From assembly GCF_003355495.1 (NCBI RefSeq), contig NZ_CP031337.1, positions 1,059,001-1,123,000 on the forward strand: a stretch of DNA of 64,000 bases, given 5' to 3'. Numbering within the stretch: the first letter of the stretch is position 1; each line of letters starts with the position of its first letter. The notes below the pieces were generated by a model. That model was not told where the DNA came from, ran no database searches, and saw only the letters and a program-made list of their open reading frames with translations. Made by a program: the position numbers and the translations under genes. Of this stretch, positions 55,402-63,967 are shown piece by piece. This DNA is from Crenobacter cavernae. GTDB lineage: Bacteria; Pseudomonadota; Gammaproteobacteria; Burkholderiales; Chromobacteriaceae.

Positions 55402-57737
55402 AATCGCAGCGCACGCTGATCATCGGGCTGTGGCTGCTCGCGCTGGTGGTCGGCGCGCTGCTGCTGGCGCGCGCCCGTTTCAGCGCCGACATGTCGGCCT
55501 TCCTGCCGGCGGCACCGAGCGCCGAACAGCAGATCCTGGTCGACCAGCTCAAGGACGGCACGGTGTCGCGGCTGATGCTGGTCGGCATCGAGGGGAGCAG
55601 CGGCGAGGCGCGCGCAGCGCTGTCGCAAGGTCTGGCCTCAAGGCTGCGCGCCCGTGCCGAATTTGCCGCGGTCAGCAACGGCGAGGCCGGCAGCTTCGAG
55701 CGCGAGCGGGCCTTGCTGTTCGGCTCGCGCTATCTGCTGAGCCCCGCGGTGACACCGGCGCGCTTTTCCGAAGCCGGGCTCAACGCCGCGATCGGCGACA
55801 GTATCGCCGCGCTGGCGCTGCCTTCCGGCGCTTGGCTGAAGACGCTGCTGCCGGCCGACCCGAGCGGCGAAACGCTGCAACTGTTCGAGGTGCTGGCCAG
55901 CCAGGAGAGCGCATCGCTCAACGAAGGCGTGTGGGCGTCGCGCGACGGAAAGCGCGCGCTCTTGATGGTCTACACCCGCGCCGCCGGATCGGACACCGAC
56001 GCGCAGGAGGCGGCGATCGGACTGTTGCGGGACGATTTCGGCGCAACCCGCGCGTCGCTCGCCGGGCGCTATCCGGCGTTGGCCGAGAGCCGCCTGCTGC
56101 TGTCCGGCCCCGGCGTGTTCGGCGTGGAGGCGCGCGAGCGCATCCGCGACGAGGCGATGCGCTTTTCGCTGCTCGGCACGCTGATCATCGTCGGCCTGTT
56201 GTGGGCGGTTTACCGCTCGGCGCGCGCGCTGCTCTTGGGCCTCGTGCCGGTGGCGAGCGGCGCGCTGGCCGGCGTGGTCGCGGTGAGTCTGGGCTTCGGC
56301 GTGGTGCACGGCATCACGCTGGGCTTCGGCATCACGCTGATCGGCGAGGCGGTCGACTATTCGATCTATCTGTTCATCCAGTCCGGCTCGGCCGGCGCGG
56401 CGGGAGACGGCGAGTGGCGGCGACGTTTCTGGCCGACCGTCCGGCTCGGCGTGATGACCTCGGTGTGCGGTTTCGCCGCGCTGCTGTTTTCCGGCTTTCC
56501 CGGCCTGGCCCAACTCGGCCTGTATTCGATCGCCGGCCTCGTGGTGGCCGCGGGGGTGACCCGTTTCGTGCTGCCGCTGTTGTTGCCGAGCGGCTTTGCC
56601 GTGCGCGACCTGAGCACGCTCGGCGAGCGTCTGGAAAGCGTGGTGCTGCGTCCCTTGCGCCGCTTGCGCCTCTTGGTGCCGCTACTCGCGCTATCGGCGT
56701 TGGCGATTCTGCTTTGGAATCACGAGAACCTCTGGAACCGCGATCTGGCCGCGCTCAGCCCGGTGCCGGCTCAGCAGCAGGCGCTCGACGCCGCCTTGCG
56801 CGCCGACCTTGGCGCTCCGGATGTGCGCTACCTGGCCGTGCTCGGCGGGCCGGATCGAGAAGCGGTGCTGCGCCAGGCCGAACGATTGACGCCCCGGCTG
56901 GACGGCCTGGTGGCGCAGGGGCTGCTGGCCGGTTACGAGAGCCCGAGCCGCTACCTGCCTAGCCGCGCCACCCAAGAGGCCCGCCGCGCCAGCCTGCCCG
57001 ATGCCGCCACCCTGCGCGCCCGCCTGCAGGCGGCGCTGGTCGGCCTGCCGATCCAGCCGGCGCGTCTCGAGCCCTTTGTCGCGGCGGTGGACGCCGCGCG
57101 CCGCGCCCCCTTGCTCACGCCGGCGAGTTACAAGGGCACGTCGCTGGCCCTGCTGCTCGACGGCCTGCTGATCGACCGTCCCGGCCAGAGCCTGGCGCTG
57201 CTGCCGCTGCGCGCGCCTCAGAGCGGCATCGACGCCGCCGCGCTCGACAAGGCGCTGGCCGGCCAGCCGGTGCGTCTGGTGGACCTGAAAACCGCGTCCA
57301 ACCGGCTGTACGCTGCCTATCTGGACGAGGCGCTCGAGCTGGTGGCCTGGGGCATGCTGGCCATCGTGCTGCTGCTGGCGCTGGTGCTGCGTTCGCCGGC
57401 GCGGCTGCTGCGCGTGCTGCTGCCGCTCTTGGCGGCGGGGCTGGTGGTCGTCGCCGGCCATGTGCTGGCGGGCGTGGCGCTCAGCCTCTTGCATCTGGTC
57501 GGCCTCTTGCTGCTGGTGGCGATCGGCTCGAACTACGCGCTGTTCTTTGTCGGCAGCGAGCGTACGCCGAGCCTGCTGCTCTCGCTGCTGGTGGCCAACG
57601 CCACCGCGCTGGCCGGTTTCGGCCTGCTGGCCTTCTCCAGCGTGCCGGTGCTCGCCGCGCTGGGCGGGACGGCCGGGCCGGGCGCGCTCCTGGCCTTGTT
57701 GTTCTCCGTGATGCTGGATCGCCATGAGCCCGCCTGA
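55398..57737 (+). CDS. MMPL/RND-family exporter (ApeN-like)
   Basis: A 779-residue transporter with about 12 helices: one near the N-terminus (10-26), a block of five near 250-410, a single helix near 425-440 and a second block near 645-775. Between blocks lie two periplasmic domains. GFGITLIGEAVDYSIYLF is the conserved MMPL transmembrane segment with its charged acid. It starts with GTG (55398), overlapping the LolA-like stop. It probably extracts the polyene-lipid from the inner membrane and hands it to the LolA-like carrier. A TTGGCCGAG word (56079) is in frame. Confidence 0.9.
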   Translation: MKSQRTLIIGLWLLALVVGALLLARARFSADMSAFLPAAPSAEQQILVDQLKDGTVSRLMLVGIEGSSGEARAALSQGLASRLRARAEFAAVSNGEAGSFERERALLFGSRYLLSPAVTPARFSEAGLNAAIGDSIAALALPSGAWLKTLLPADPSGETLQLFEVLASQESASLNEGVWASRDGKRALLMVYTRAAGSDTDAQEAAIGLLRDDFGATRASLAGRYPALAESRLLLSGPGVFGVEARERIRDEAMRFSLLGTLIIVGLLWAVYRSARALLLGLVPVASGALAGVVAVSLGFGVVHGITLGFGITLIGEAVDYSIYLFIQSGSAGAAGDGEWRRRFWPTVRLGVMTSVCGFAALLFSGFPGLAQLGLYSIAGLVVAAGVTRFVLPLLLPSGFAVRDLSTLGERLESVVLRPLRRLRLLVPLLALSALAILLWNHENLWNRDLAALSPVPAQQQALDAALRADLGAPDVRYLAVLGGPDREAVLRQAERLTPRLDGLVAQGLLAGYESPSRYLPSRATQEARRASLPDAATLRARLQAALVGLPIQPARLEPFVAAVDAARRAPLLTPASYKGTSLALLLDGLLIDRPGQSLALLPLRAPQSGIDAAALDKALAGQPVRLVDLKTASNRLYAAYLDEALELVAWGMLAIVLLLALVLRSPARLLRVLLPLLAAGLVVVAGHVLAGVALSLLHLVGLLLLVAIGSNYALFFVGSERTPSLLLSLLVANATALAGFGLLAFSSVPVLAALGGTAGPGALLALLFSVMLDRHEPA

Positions 57738-58428
57738 CTGGCCGCTGCCGCCGCCGGCGGACGAGGCGCTGTTCTTCGCCGCCGCCGAGCCTCGCCCCGA
57801 CAGCCCGCTCGTGGTGCTGCTGCCGGGCGCCTACGGCCGGCCGCAGGACCTCGTCGAGCGGGGTTTCGCCACCGAACTGCGAGAGCGCCATCCGCAGGCG
57901 GCTCTGTTGCTGTTGCCCATCGACCCGCTCGCGGTGACCCAGGGCGTGGCGCTGGCGCGGCTGGAGGCCGCACTCGCGCCATGGCGGGCGCGCTTTGCGC
58001 GGATCTGGCTGGCGGGCATTTCGCTGGGCGCCTTGCTGATGCTGGCCCATCTGGCCGAAGCGCCCGGCGGGGTCGAAAGCGCGCTGGCGATGGCGCCCTA
58101 TCTGGGCACCCGCGCGCTGGAGAAAGAGATCGGCGAGGCCGGCTCGCCGGCCGCCTGGGCGGCGGCGCAGACCGCGTGCCGGGACGCGCGCGAGCTGGAA
58201 AAGCGCGTCTGGCGCTGGTTGGCCGAGGGCGGCGCACAGCGGCTGCCGCTGAGCCTGGGCCTGGCCCGCGAAGACCGTTTTTATTCGAGCCAGACGTTGG
58301 CCGAGACCTGCTGGCCGGCCGAGCGCTGTTTCAAGCTGTCTGGGGAGCACGACTGGCCCGCCTGGCGCGCGCTCTGGACATTGTGGCTGGAGAGGGTGAA
58401 CTTTAGCGATAACGAGGGCAATCGATGA
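57724..58428 (+). CDS. Cytoplasmic serine hydrolase in the polyene cluster
   Basis: A 234-residue alpha/beta hydrolase without a signal peptide. The oxyanion strand is VVLLPGAYGRP, the nucleophile Ser100 is in AGISLGALL, and the likely His is in SGEHDWPAWRALW. It is a paralogue of the lipoprotein hydrolase at 50334-51137, sharing GIS(M/L)G and GEHDW.AWR.LW. It may act as a thioesterase to release or edit ACP-bound chains, the role other polyene clusters give to hotdog thioesterases. Two TTGGCCGAG words (58219, 58297) are close together here. Confidence 0.75.
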   Translation: MSPPDWPLPPPADEALFFAAAEPRPDSPLVVLLPGAYGRPQDLVERGFATELRERHPQAALLLLPIDPLAVTQGVALARLEAALAPWRARFARIWLAGISLGALLMLAHLAEAPGGVESALAMAPYLGTRALEKEIGEAGSPAAWAAAQTACRDARELEKRVWRWLAEGGAQRLPLSLGLAREDRFYSSQTLAETCWPAERCFKLSGEHDWPAWRALWTLWLERVNFSDNEGNR

Positions 58429-59249
58429 ACAAGACCTGGCGACCGACGCCGCTGATCGCCGCCTCGCTGGCTTTGCACGCCGGCGCGGCGGGCGCCTTGC
58501 TGTGGCAACCCGGCGCCTGGCCGTGGTGGCTGGGCTCGCTAGTGGCCGACCACGCGCTCTTGACCGCGGCCGGCTTGTGGCCGAGGAGCCGCCTGCTAGG
58601 CCCGAACTGGACGCGCCTGCCCGAGGCCGCCGCCGCACGCTCCGAGGTGGCGGTCACCATCGACGACGGCCCCGACCCCGAGGCCACCCCGCGCGTGCTC
58701 GACCTGCTCGACCAAGCCGGCGCGCGCGCGACCTTCTTCTGCATCGGCCAACAGGCGCGGCGCTACCCGGCGCTGTGCCGCGAGATCGTCGCGCGCGGCC
58801 ACGCGGTGGAAAACCACAGCCAGCATCATCACCACAGCTTCTCGCTGCGCGGCCCGCGGGCGCTCGCGCGCGAGGTGGACGCCGCCCAGCAGACGTTGGC
58901 CGAGATCACCGGGGTGAAGCCGCGCTTTTTCCGCGCGCCGGCCGGCCTGCGCAACCCCTTTCTCGAACCGGTGCTGCACCGCCGCGATCTCACGTTGGCG
59001 AGCTGGACGCGGCGCGCCTTCGACACCCGTCAGCGCGACCCGGCGCGCGTGCTGGCCATCCTGAGCCGCGACCTGGCCGGCGGCGACATCCTGCTGCTGC
59101 ACGATGCCCATGCGGCGCGCACCCTGTCGGGGCAGCCGGTGATTCTCGACGTGCTGCCCGGCCTGCTCGACGCGATTCGCCGCCAGGGCCTCAACACCGT
59201 GACGCTGGCCGAAGCGCTGGACGGCGCCGCTAACCGTATTCAATCTTGA
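58425..59249 (+). CDS. NodB-type (CE4) deacetylase with N-terminal membrane segments
   Basis: A 274-residue protein. Two hydrophobic helices (about 9-28 and 33-52) anchor it, then a full NodB domain: TIDDGPDP (metal Asp81, catalytic Asp80), the His pair in HSQHHHHSF (131 and 135), the FRAPAGLRNP block and LLLHDAH. All metal and catalytic residues of carbohydrate esterase family 4 are present, so it should deacetylate an N-acetylated sugar. Its presence in the core operon implies a glycosylated or amino-sugar-linked product. It overlaps the hydrolase by 4 bases. A TTGGCCGAG word (58896) is in frame. Confidence 0.88.
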   Translation: MNKTWRPTPLIAASLALHAGAAGALLWQPGAWPWWLGSLVADHALLTAAGLWPRSRLLGPNWTRLPEAAAARSEVAVTIDDGPDPEATPRVLDLLDQAGARATFFCIGQQARRYPALCREIVARGHAVENHSQHHHHSFSLRGPRALAREVDAAQQTLAEITGVKPRFFRAPAGLRNPFLEPVLHRRDLTLASWTRRAFDTRQRDPARVLAILSRDLAGGDILLLHDAHAARTLSGQPVILDVLPGLLDAIRRQGLNTVTLAEALDGAANRIQS

Positions 59250-59263
59250 TGGAAGGAAGAGCC

Positions 59264-60469
59264 ATGCAAGCCTTGCATCTCTCCTGTTTTACCGCAGTGA
59301 GCTGTCTGGGGACGGGCCTCGAGCCCACCCTGGCCGCGCTCGCCGCCAATCGCAGCGGCCTCGCGCGCTGCGCGTTCGAAACCGCCGAGCTCGCCACCCA
59401 TATCGGGGCCGTGGCGGGCGTGGACGACTACCGCCTGCCGGCCGAACTCGCCGCCTACGACTGCCGCAACAACCGCCTGGCGGTGCTGGCGCTCGAAGAG
59501 GACGGCTTTGCCGAAGCGGTACGCGCCGCGGCACAACGCTACGGCGCCGCGCGCGTCGGCGTGTTCCTCGGCACCAGTACCGCCGGCATCCTCGAGACCG
59601 AGCAGGCCTACCGCCGGCTCGACGAGGCCGGCGCCTTCGTGGCGCCGCCGGTCTACGAAGGCAGTCACACGCCCTACGCCTTGGCCGACGTGGTCGCGCG
59701 TCATCTGGGCCTGTCCGGCCCGGCCTTCGTCGTGTCGACCGCCTGTTCGTCGGGCGCCAAGGTGTTCGCGAGCGCGGCGCGACTGATCGGGGCCGGCCTG
59801 ATCGACGCGGCGGTGGTCGGCGGGGTGGACAGCCTGTGCCTGACGACGCTGTACGGCTTCAATTCGCTCGAACTGGTGTCGGCCGAGCCGTGCCGCCCTT
59901 ACGACTCGGAACGCAAGGGCATCTCGATCGGCGAGGCGGCGGCCTTCGCGCTGCTGGAACGCCCGGCGGGCACGCTGCCGCCCGAGGCGGTGCTCTTGGC
60001 CGGCGTCGGCGAATCGAGCGACGCCTACCACATGTCTTCGCCGCACCCCGAGGGGCGCGGCGCCTACGCCGCGATGCGTGCGGCGCTCGAGAGCGCCGGC
60101 CTCTGCGCGGGCGACGTCGATTACCTCAACCTGCACGGCACCGCGACGCCGAGCAACGACGCCGCCGAGGGTCAGGCGGTGATGCGCCTCTTCGGCCGCG
60201 ACGTGCCGGCCAGCTCGACCAAGGGCGCGACCGGCCACACGCTCGGCGCGGCAGGCGCCTTGGAGCTCGTGATCGCCGCGCTGACGCTGCAGCACGGGCT
60301 GATCCCGGGCAGCCCAGGCAGCCACGAACTCGATCCGGCGCTCGATCTCGACTATGTGTTCACCCCGCGCCGGCAGGCGCTAGGGGTGGTGATGAGCAAT
60401 TCCTTCGGCTTCGGCGGCAGCAACGCCAGCGTGGTACTGCGCCGTGCCGATGCAAAGGGGCACGCATGA
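59264..60469 (+). CDS. 3-ketoacyl-ACP synthase (ApeO/FabF-like)
   Basis: A 401-residue condensing enzyme that elongates the polyene by malonyl-ACP units. The active-site Cys161 is in VSTACSSGAK, and the two catalytic His residues are His291 in LHGTATPSND and His325 in KGATGHTLGAAG, so it is catalytically complete. I start at the ATG after GGAAGGAAGAG, which aligns with FabF-type N-termini. It overlaps the chain-length-factor gene by 4 bases. Confidence 0.94.
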   Translation: MQALHLSCFTAVSCLGTGLEPTLAALAANRSGLARCAFETAELATHIGAVAGVDDYRLPAELAAYDCRNNRLAVLALEEDGFAEAVRAAAQRYGAARVGVFLGTSTAGILETEQAYRRLDEAGAFVAPPVYEGSHTPYALADVVARHLGLSGPAFVVSTACSSGAKVFASAARLIGAGLIDAAVVGGVDSLCLTTLYGFNSLELVSAEPCRPYDSERKGISIGEAAAFALLERPAGTLPPEAVLLAGVGESSDAYHMSSPHPEGRGAYAAMRAALESAGLCAGDVDYLNLHGTATPSNDAAEGQAVMRLFGRDVPASSTKGATGHTLGAAGALELVIAALTLQHGLIPGSPGSHELDPALDLDYVFTPRRQALGVVMSNSFGFGGSNASVVLRRADAKGHA

Positions 60470-61260
60470 GCAAGCTGACGGCGTACCTGGACGGGGTCGG
60501 CGCGCTCGGCCCCGGTTTCGACAACTGGACCCAGCTCGCCGCCCGGCTGCGCGGCGAAGAGCCTTGGCGGCCGGCGCCGACCGTGCTGCCGGCGCCGCAG
60601 GCGCTGCCGCCGGCCGAGCGGCGCCGCGTCGGCAAGCCGGTGCGGCTCGCGCTGGCGCTCGGCTTCGAGGCCGCAGCGATGGCCGGGTCTGATACCACGA
60701 AGCTCGCGACGGTGTTCACCGCCTCGGGCGGCGACGGCGACAATATGCACGCGCTGTGCACGACCTTGGCCGAGCCCGAGCGGCTGGTGTCGCCGACCCG
60801 CTTCACCAACTCGGTGCACAACGGACCGGCCGGTTACTGGGGCATCGCGGCCGCTGCCTCCGCGCCGTGCAATGTGCTGAGCGCCTTCGACTCCAGCTTC
60901 GCCATGGGCCTCTTGGAGGCGCTCGGCCAACTGCAGGACGAGCAGCGTAAGGTGCTGCTGATCGCTTACGACACGCCTTATCCGGGACCGCTCGCCAGCC
61001 TGCGCCCGCTGCCCGATTCGTGCGGCGTCGCGCTCTTGCTCAGTCCGCAGCGCTCCGAGCGTTCCCTCGCGCGCATCGCTGTGACTGTCGATGCCGCACC
61101 TTGCGGCAGCACAGGGTTGGCCGAGCTCGACGCGCTGGGCCAGTCGGCCCCGGCGCTGCGTGCGCTGCCGCTGTTGGCCGCGCTGGCGAACGGACAGGCT
61201 GTGCGCTGTGCGCTGGAAGCGCCGCTCCCGCTTGCCGTGGAGCTGCAGCCATGCGTCTGA
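60466..61260 (+). CDS. Ketosynthase-like chain-length factor (ApeC-like)
   Basis: A 264-residue partial ketosynthase fold. It has VFTASGGDGDNMHALCTTLAEPERLVSPTRFTNSVHNGPAGYWGIA and NVLSAFDSSFAMGLLEAL, the signature of the short beta-ketoacyl synthases of aryl-polyene clusters. The usual Cys-His-His triad is not complete, so it is probably the inactive partner that forms a heterodimer with the upstream synthase and sets chain length. Three TTGGCCGAG words (60766, 60922, 61117) fall within 360 bases. Confidence 0.9.
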   Translation: MSKLTAYLDGVGALGPGFDNWTQLAARLRGEEPWRPAPTVLPAPQALPPAERRRVGKPVRLALALGFEAAAMAGSDTTKLATVFTASGGDGDNMHALCTTLAEPERLVSPTRFTNSVHNGPAGYWGIAAAASAPCNVLSAFDSSFAMGLLEALGQLQDEQRKVLLIAYDTPYPGPLASLRPLPDSCGVALLLSPQRSERSLARIAVTVDAAPCGSTGLAELDALGQSAPALRALPLLAALANGQAVRCALEAPLPLAVELQPCV

Positions 61261-61721
61261 AGCCGATCGGGAAGGCCGACATCGCCCGGCTCATTCCGCA
61301 CCAGGGGGCGATGTGCCTGCTCGCCGGGGTGAGCCACTGGGACGAAGACCGCATCGGCTGCCATGCCGACAGCCATCGCGATCCGGACAACCCGCTGCGC
61401 CAGCAGGGGCGGCTCGGCGCCGCCTGCGCGATCGAGTACGCCGCGCAGGCGATGGCGCTGCACGGCGCGCTTCTGGCAGGCTATGAAGAAGCACCGCGTG
61501 CCGGCTACCTGACCAGCGTGCGCGAGGTGCGGCTTGCGGTGGCGACACTGGACGAAGTGGCGGCCGACCTGGAAATCGAAGTCGAACGGCTGATGGGCGA
61601 CGAGAACAACGTGATGTACCGCTTCACGGTCAGTGCGGCGGGGCAGGAGCTGGCTTGCGGCCGCGCCGCGGTGCGGCTGGACGCCGCGCGTCATCTGGAC
61701 GACGAGGGAGCACAAGCATGA
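61251..61721 (+). CDS. Second hotdog 3-hydroxyacyl-ACP dehydratase (ApeP-like)
   Basis: A 156-residue hotdog protein with LIPHQGAMCLLAGVSHWDED and AIEYAAQAMALHGALL, the layout of ApeP-type dehydratases; His17 and Glu63-region acids are candidate catalysts. It and the FabZ-like protein may act as a dehydratase pair. It overlaps the previous gene by 10 bases and the ketoreductase by 4. Confidence 0.88.
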   Translation: MRLKPIGKADIARLIPHQGAMCLLAGVSHWDEDRIGCHADSHRDPDNPLRQQGRLGAACAIEYAAQAMALHGALLAGYEEAPRAGYLTSVREVRLAVATLDEVAADLEIEVERLMGDENNVMYRFTVSAAGQELACGRAAVRLDAARHLDDEGAQA

Positions 61722-62437
61722 AACGCGCACTGGTAACCGGGGGCAGCGGCGGCATCGGCGCGGCGATCTGTAGAAGGTTGGCCGAGCAGGGCCACGAGGT
61801 GCTGATCCACGCCAACCGCAGCCTCGACAAGGCCGAAGCGCTCGCCGCCAGCCTGCGCGAAGAGGGCTATGTGGCCCGCGCGCTGGCCTTCGACGTCACT
61901 TCGCCCGAAGAAAGCGCGGCGGCGCTCGAAGCGCTGCTGGAAGAGGGGCCGATCCAGATCCTGGTGAACAACGCCGGCGTGCACGACGACGCGGTGCTGC
62001 CGGGCATGCGCGCCGAGCAGTGGCACCGCGTGCTGGACGTGTCGCTGAACGGCTTCTTCCACGTCACCCAGCCGCTGCTGCTGCCGATGATCCGCACCCG
62101 CTGGGGGCGCATCGTCAATATCAGCTCGGTCGCGGGCCTGGCCGGCAACCGCGGCCAGGTCAACTACGCGGCGGCCAAGGCCGGCCTGCACGGCGCGACC
62201 AAGGCGCTGGCGCTGGAAGTGGCCAGCCGCGGCATCACGGTGAACGCGGTCGCGCCGGGCCTGATCGATACCGGAATGACGGAGGGGGCGTTCGATCCGG
62301 ACTTCATCCGCGAGATGATCCCGATGCAGCGCGCCGGCCGTCCCGAGGAAGTGGCGGCGCTGGTGGGTTTTCTGTGTTCCGACGACGCCGGCTACATTTC
62401 CGGCCAGGTGATGTCGGTCAACGGCGCGTTTTACTAG
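61718..62437 (+). CDS. 3-ketoacyl-ACP reductase (FabG/ApeQ-like)
   Basis: A 239-residue short-chain dehydrogenase. The NADPH loop is TGGSGGIG at 7-14. The catalytic residues are Ser137, Tyr150 and Lys154 in NISSVAG and NYAAAKAG. It reduces the 3-keto group after each condensation; no enoyl reductase gene is seen, consistent with a product that keeps its double bonds. It ends the forward operon and overlaps the convergent glycosyltransferase end by 20 bases. A TTGGCCGAG word (61778) is in frame. Confidence 0.94.
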   Translation: MKRALVTGGSGGIGAAICRRLAEQGHEVLIHANRSLDKAEALAASLREEGYVARALAFDVTSPEESAAALEALLEEGPIQILVNNAGVHDDAVLPGMRAEQWHRVLDVSLNGFFHVTQPLLLPMIRTRWGRIVNISSVAGLAGNRGQVNYAAAKAGLHGATKALALEVASRGITVNAVAPGLIDTGMTEGAFDPDFIREMIPMQRAGRPEEVAALVGFLCSDDAGYISGQVMSVNGAFY

Positions 62438-63185
62438 CGAGCCGGCGCGCCACGAGCAGCGGCAGGCGCAGCAGAAAGCCCGCGAACAGCCGGCTGTGCA
62501 TGCCGGTGAGCAAGAGGTTGTCGCGCAGATAATTGAAGTGCGACACGCCGCCCTCGTCGGCGTCGAAGTAGCGGACCGGGCAGGGCAGGTTGACCGGGCG
62601 CACGCCATGCCAGCACAGCCGCACGGCGGCTTCCGGATCGAAATCGAAGCGGCGCATCCAGCGCTGCTTTTTCATCACCGCGATCAGCGGCGCCACCGGG
62701 TAGACGCGAAAGCCGAACAGCGAATCGCCGATGCCCATCCACAGCGTTTCCAGATTCGCCCAGCCATTCGACACTTTGCGCCCGCGCACGCGCAGTTTGG
62801 GCGCGTTCGCGTCGAACTGCGGCACGCCCAGCACCATCGCATCCGGTTCGGCGATCGAGCGCGCCATGAAGGCGGGAATCGCCGCGGCCGGATGCTGGCC
62901 GTCCGAGTCCATCGTCAGCGCGTGCGTGAAACCGGCAGCCTCGGCCAACGTCAGGCCATAGAGCACCGCCGCGCCCTTGCCGCGGTTCTGGGGCAACACC
63001 TCGACGCGCAGGCCCGGGTCCTCGGCGGCCATCGCCATGAGACCCTGGGCGCTGCCGTCGCTGCTGCCGTCGACGATCACCCACACCGGGTTCCATTGTT
63101 CGCGCGCGGCGCGCACCGTGTCGTAGACCTTGGGGCCGGGGTTGTAGCTGGGGATCAGCACCAGATGGCTGGAAGAGGGCGTCAT
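62418..63185 (-). CDS. Family 2 glycosyltransferase
   Basis: A 255-residue GT-A enzyme. It starts LVLIPSYNPGPKVYDTV, has VIVDGSSDGS and the metal-binding DSDGQHP (Asp93 and Asp95), and a C-terminal hydrophobic helix (about 232-250) that may bind membrane. It resembles the glycosyltransferase half of ApeJ-type proteins, which in some species are fused to an acyltransferase. It overlaps the acyltransferase gene by 4 bases. Together with the CE4 enzyme this suggests a sugar in the product. A TTGGCCGAG word (62940, reverse) is in frame. Confidence 0.9.
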   Translation of the reverse strand: MTPSSSHLVLIPSYNPGPKVYDTVRAAREQWNPVWVIVDGSSDGSAQGLMAMAAEDPGLRVEVLPQNRGKGAAVLYGLTLAEAAGFTHALTMDSDGQHPAAAIPAFMARSIAEPDAMVLGVPQFDANAPKLRVRGRKVSNGWANLETLWMGIGDSLFGFRVYPVAPLIAVMKKQRWMRRFDFDPEAAVRLCWHGVRPVNLPCPVRYFDADEGGVSHFNYLRDNLLLTGMHSRLFAGFLLRLPLLVARRLASKTRR

Positions 63186-63967
63186 GCAAGGCTTTCGGCT
63201 GCGGCCGGCTGCGGGGTCAGCGCGCCGACGATGTGCTGCTCGATCGCGCGGGTCAGTTCGCGGGTGTCGGTTTCGGGCTCGAAGCGTTCGCCCAGCCTTA
63301 CCCGGAAGCGTATCGGCAGCAAAGGAGTTTTCAGGGCCGGCCAGCCCTTGGACAGGTAGGGCGAGTCGGTTTCGATGATCAGCGTCTGCACCGCCACGCC
63401 GGCGCGCCGCGCGATCAGCGCGGCGGTCGGCGCGAAAGGGCTCACCGGGTGGTGGCGGCTGCGTCCGCCCTCGGGAAACAGCAGGAGCTGGCCGCCGCTC
63501 TGCAGCTCGCGGCTGGCGGCGAGCACCATAGACAGCGGCGCGTCGTTGCGGATATAGCCGGCCAGCCGCGCGGCCGCGCCGAACAGCGGGTTGTCGAGCA
63601 GGCTGGCCTTCATGATGCACGCGACGTTCGGCAGCCGGGAGATCAACAGCGGCGCGTCGAGCAGGCCGGGGTGGTTGGCGACCAGCACCAGCGGGCCGGC
63701 GTCTCGCAGGCTGTCGAGCTCGTCCAGCTCGAAACGGCAGGCGCCGAGCGCAGAAAGCCCCCAGAGATACAGCCGGAAACTGCGCATCGCCGCCCGGCGG
63801 CCGAGCGGCCGGCCGCGCCGGGCGGTCAGCACCAGGCGCAGCGGCAGCGCGATCACGCCCCACGACAGGCAGATCAGCGCCAGGAACAGCCAGCCTAGCG
63901 CCAGCCGCAGCACGTCGTGCGGGCGTCGCAGCAGGTCGGGCAAGGGCAGAGGCAGACGGCGGATCAT
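63182..63967 (-). CDS. PlsC-like 1-acylglycerol acyltransferase family protein
   Basis: A 261-residue acyltransferase. A hydrophobic helix (about 22-48) is followed by the NHX4D motif NHPGLLD (His99, Asp104) and the FPEGGRS motif. Lengths and order match lysophosphatidic acid acyltransferase-type enzymes. In this setting it probably transfers the polyene or a fatty acid to a glycerol/sugar lipid anchor. Its ATGA start overlaps the stop of a gene entering from the right edge. Confidence 0.9.
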   Translation of the reverse strand: MIRRLPLPLPDLLRRPHDVLRLALGWLFLALICLSWGVIALPLRLVLTARRGRPLGRRAAMRSFRLYLWGLSALGACRFELDELDSLRDAGPLVLVANHPGLLDAPLLISRLPNVACIMKASLLDNPLFGAAARLAGYIRNDAPLSMVLAASRELQSGGQLLLFPEGGRSRHHPVSPFAPTAALIARRAGVAVQTLIIETDSPYLSKGWPALKTPLLPIRFRVRLGERFEPETDTRELTRAIEQHIVGALTPQPAAAESLA

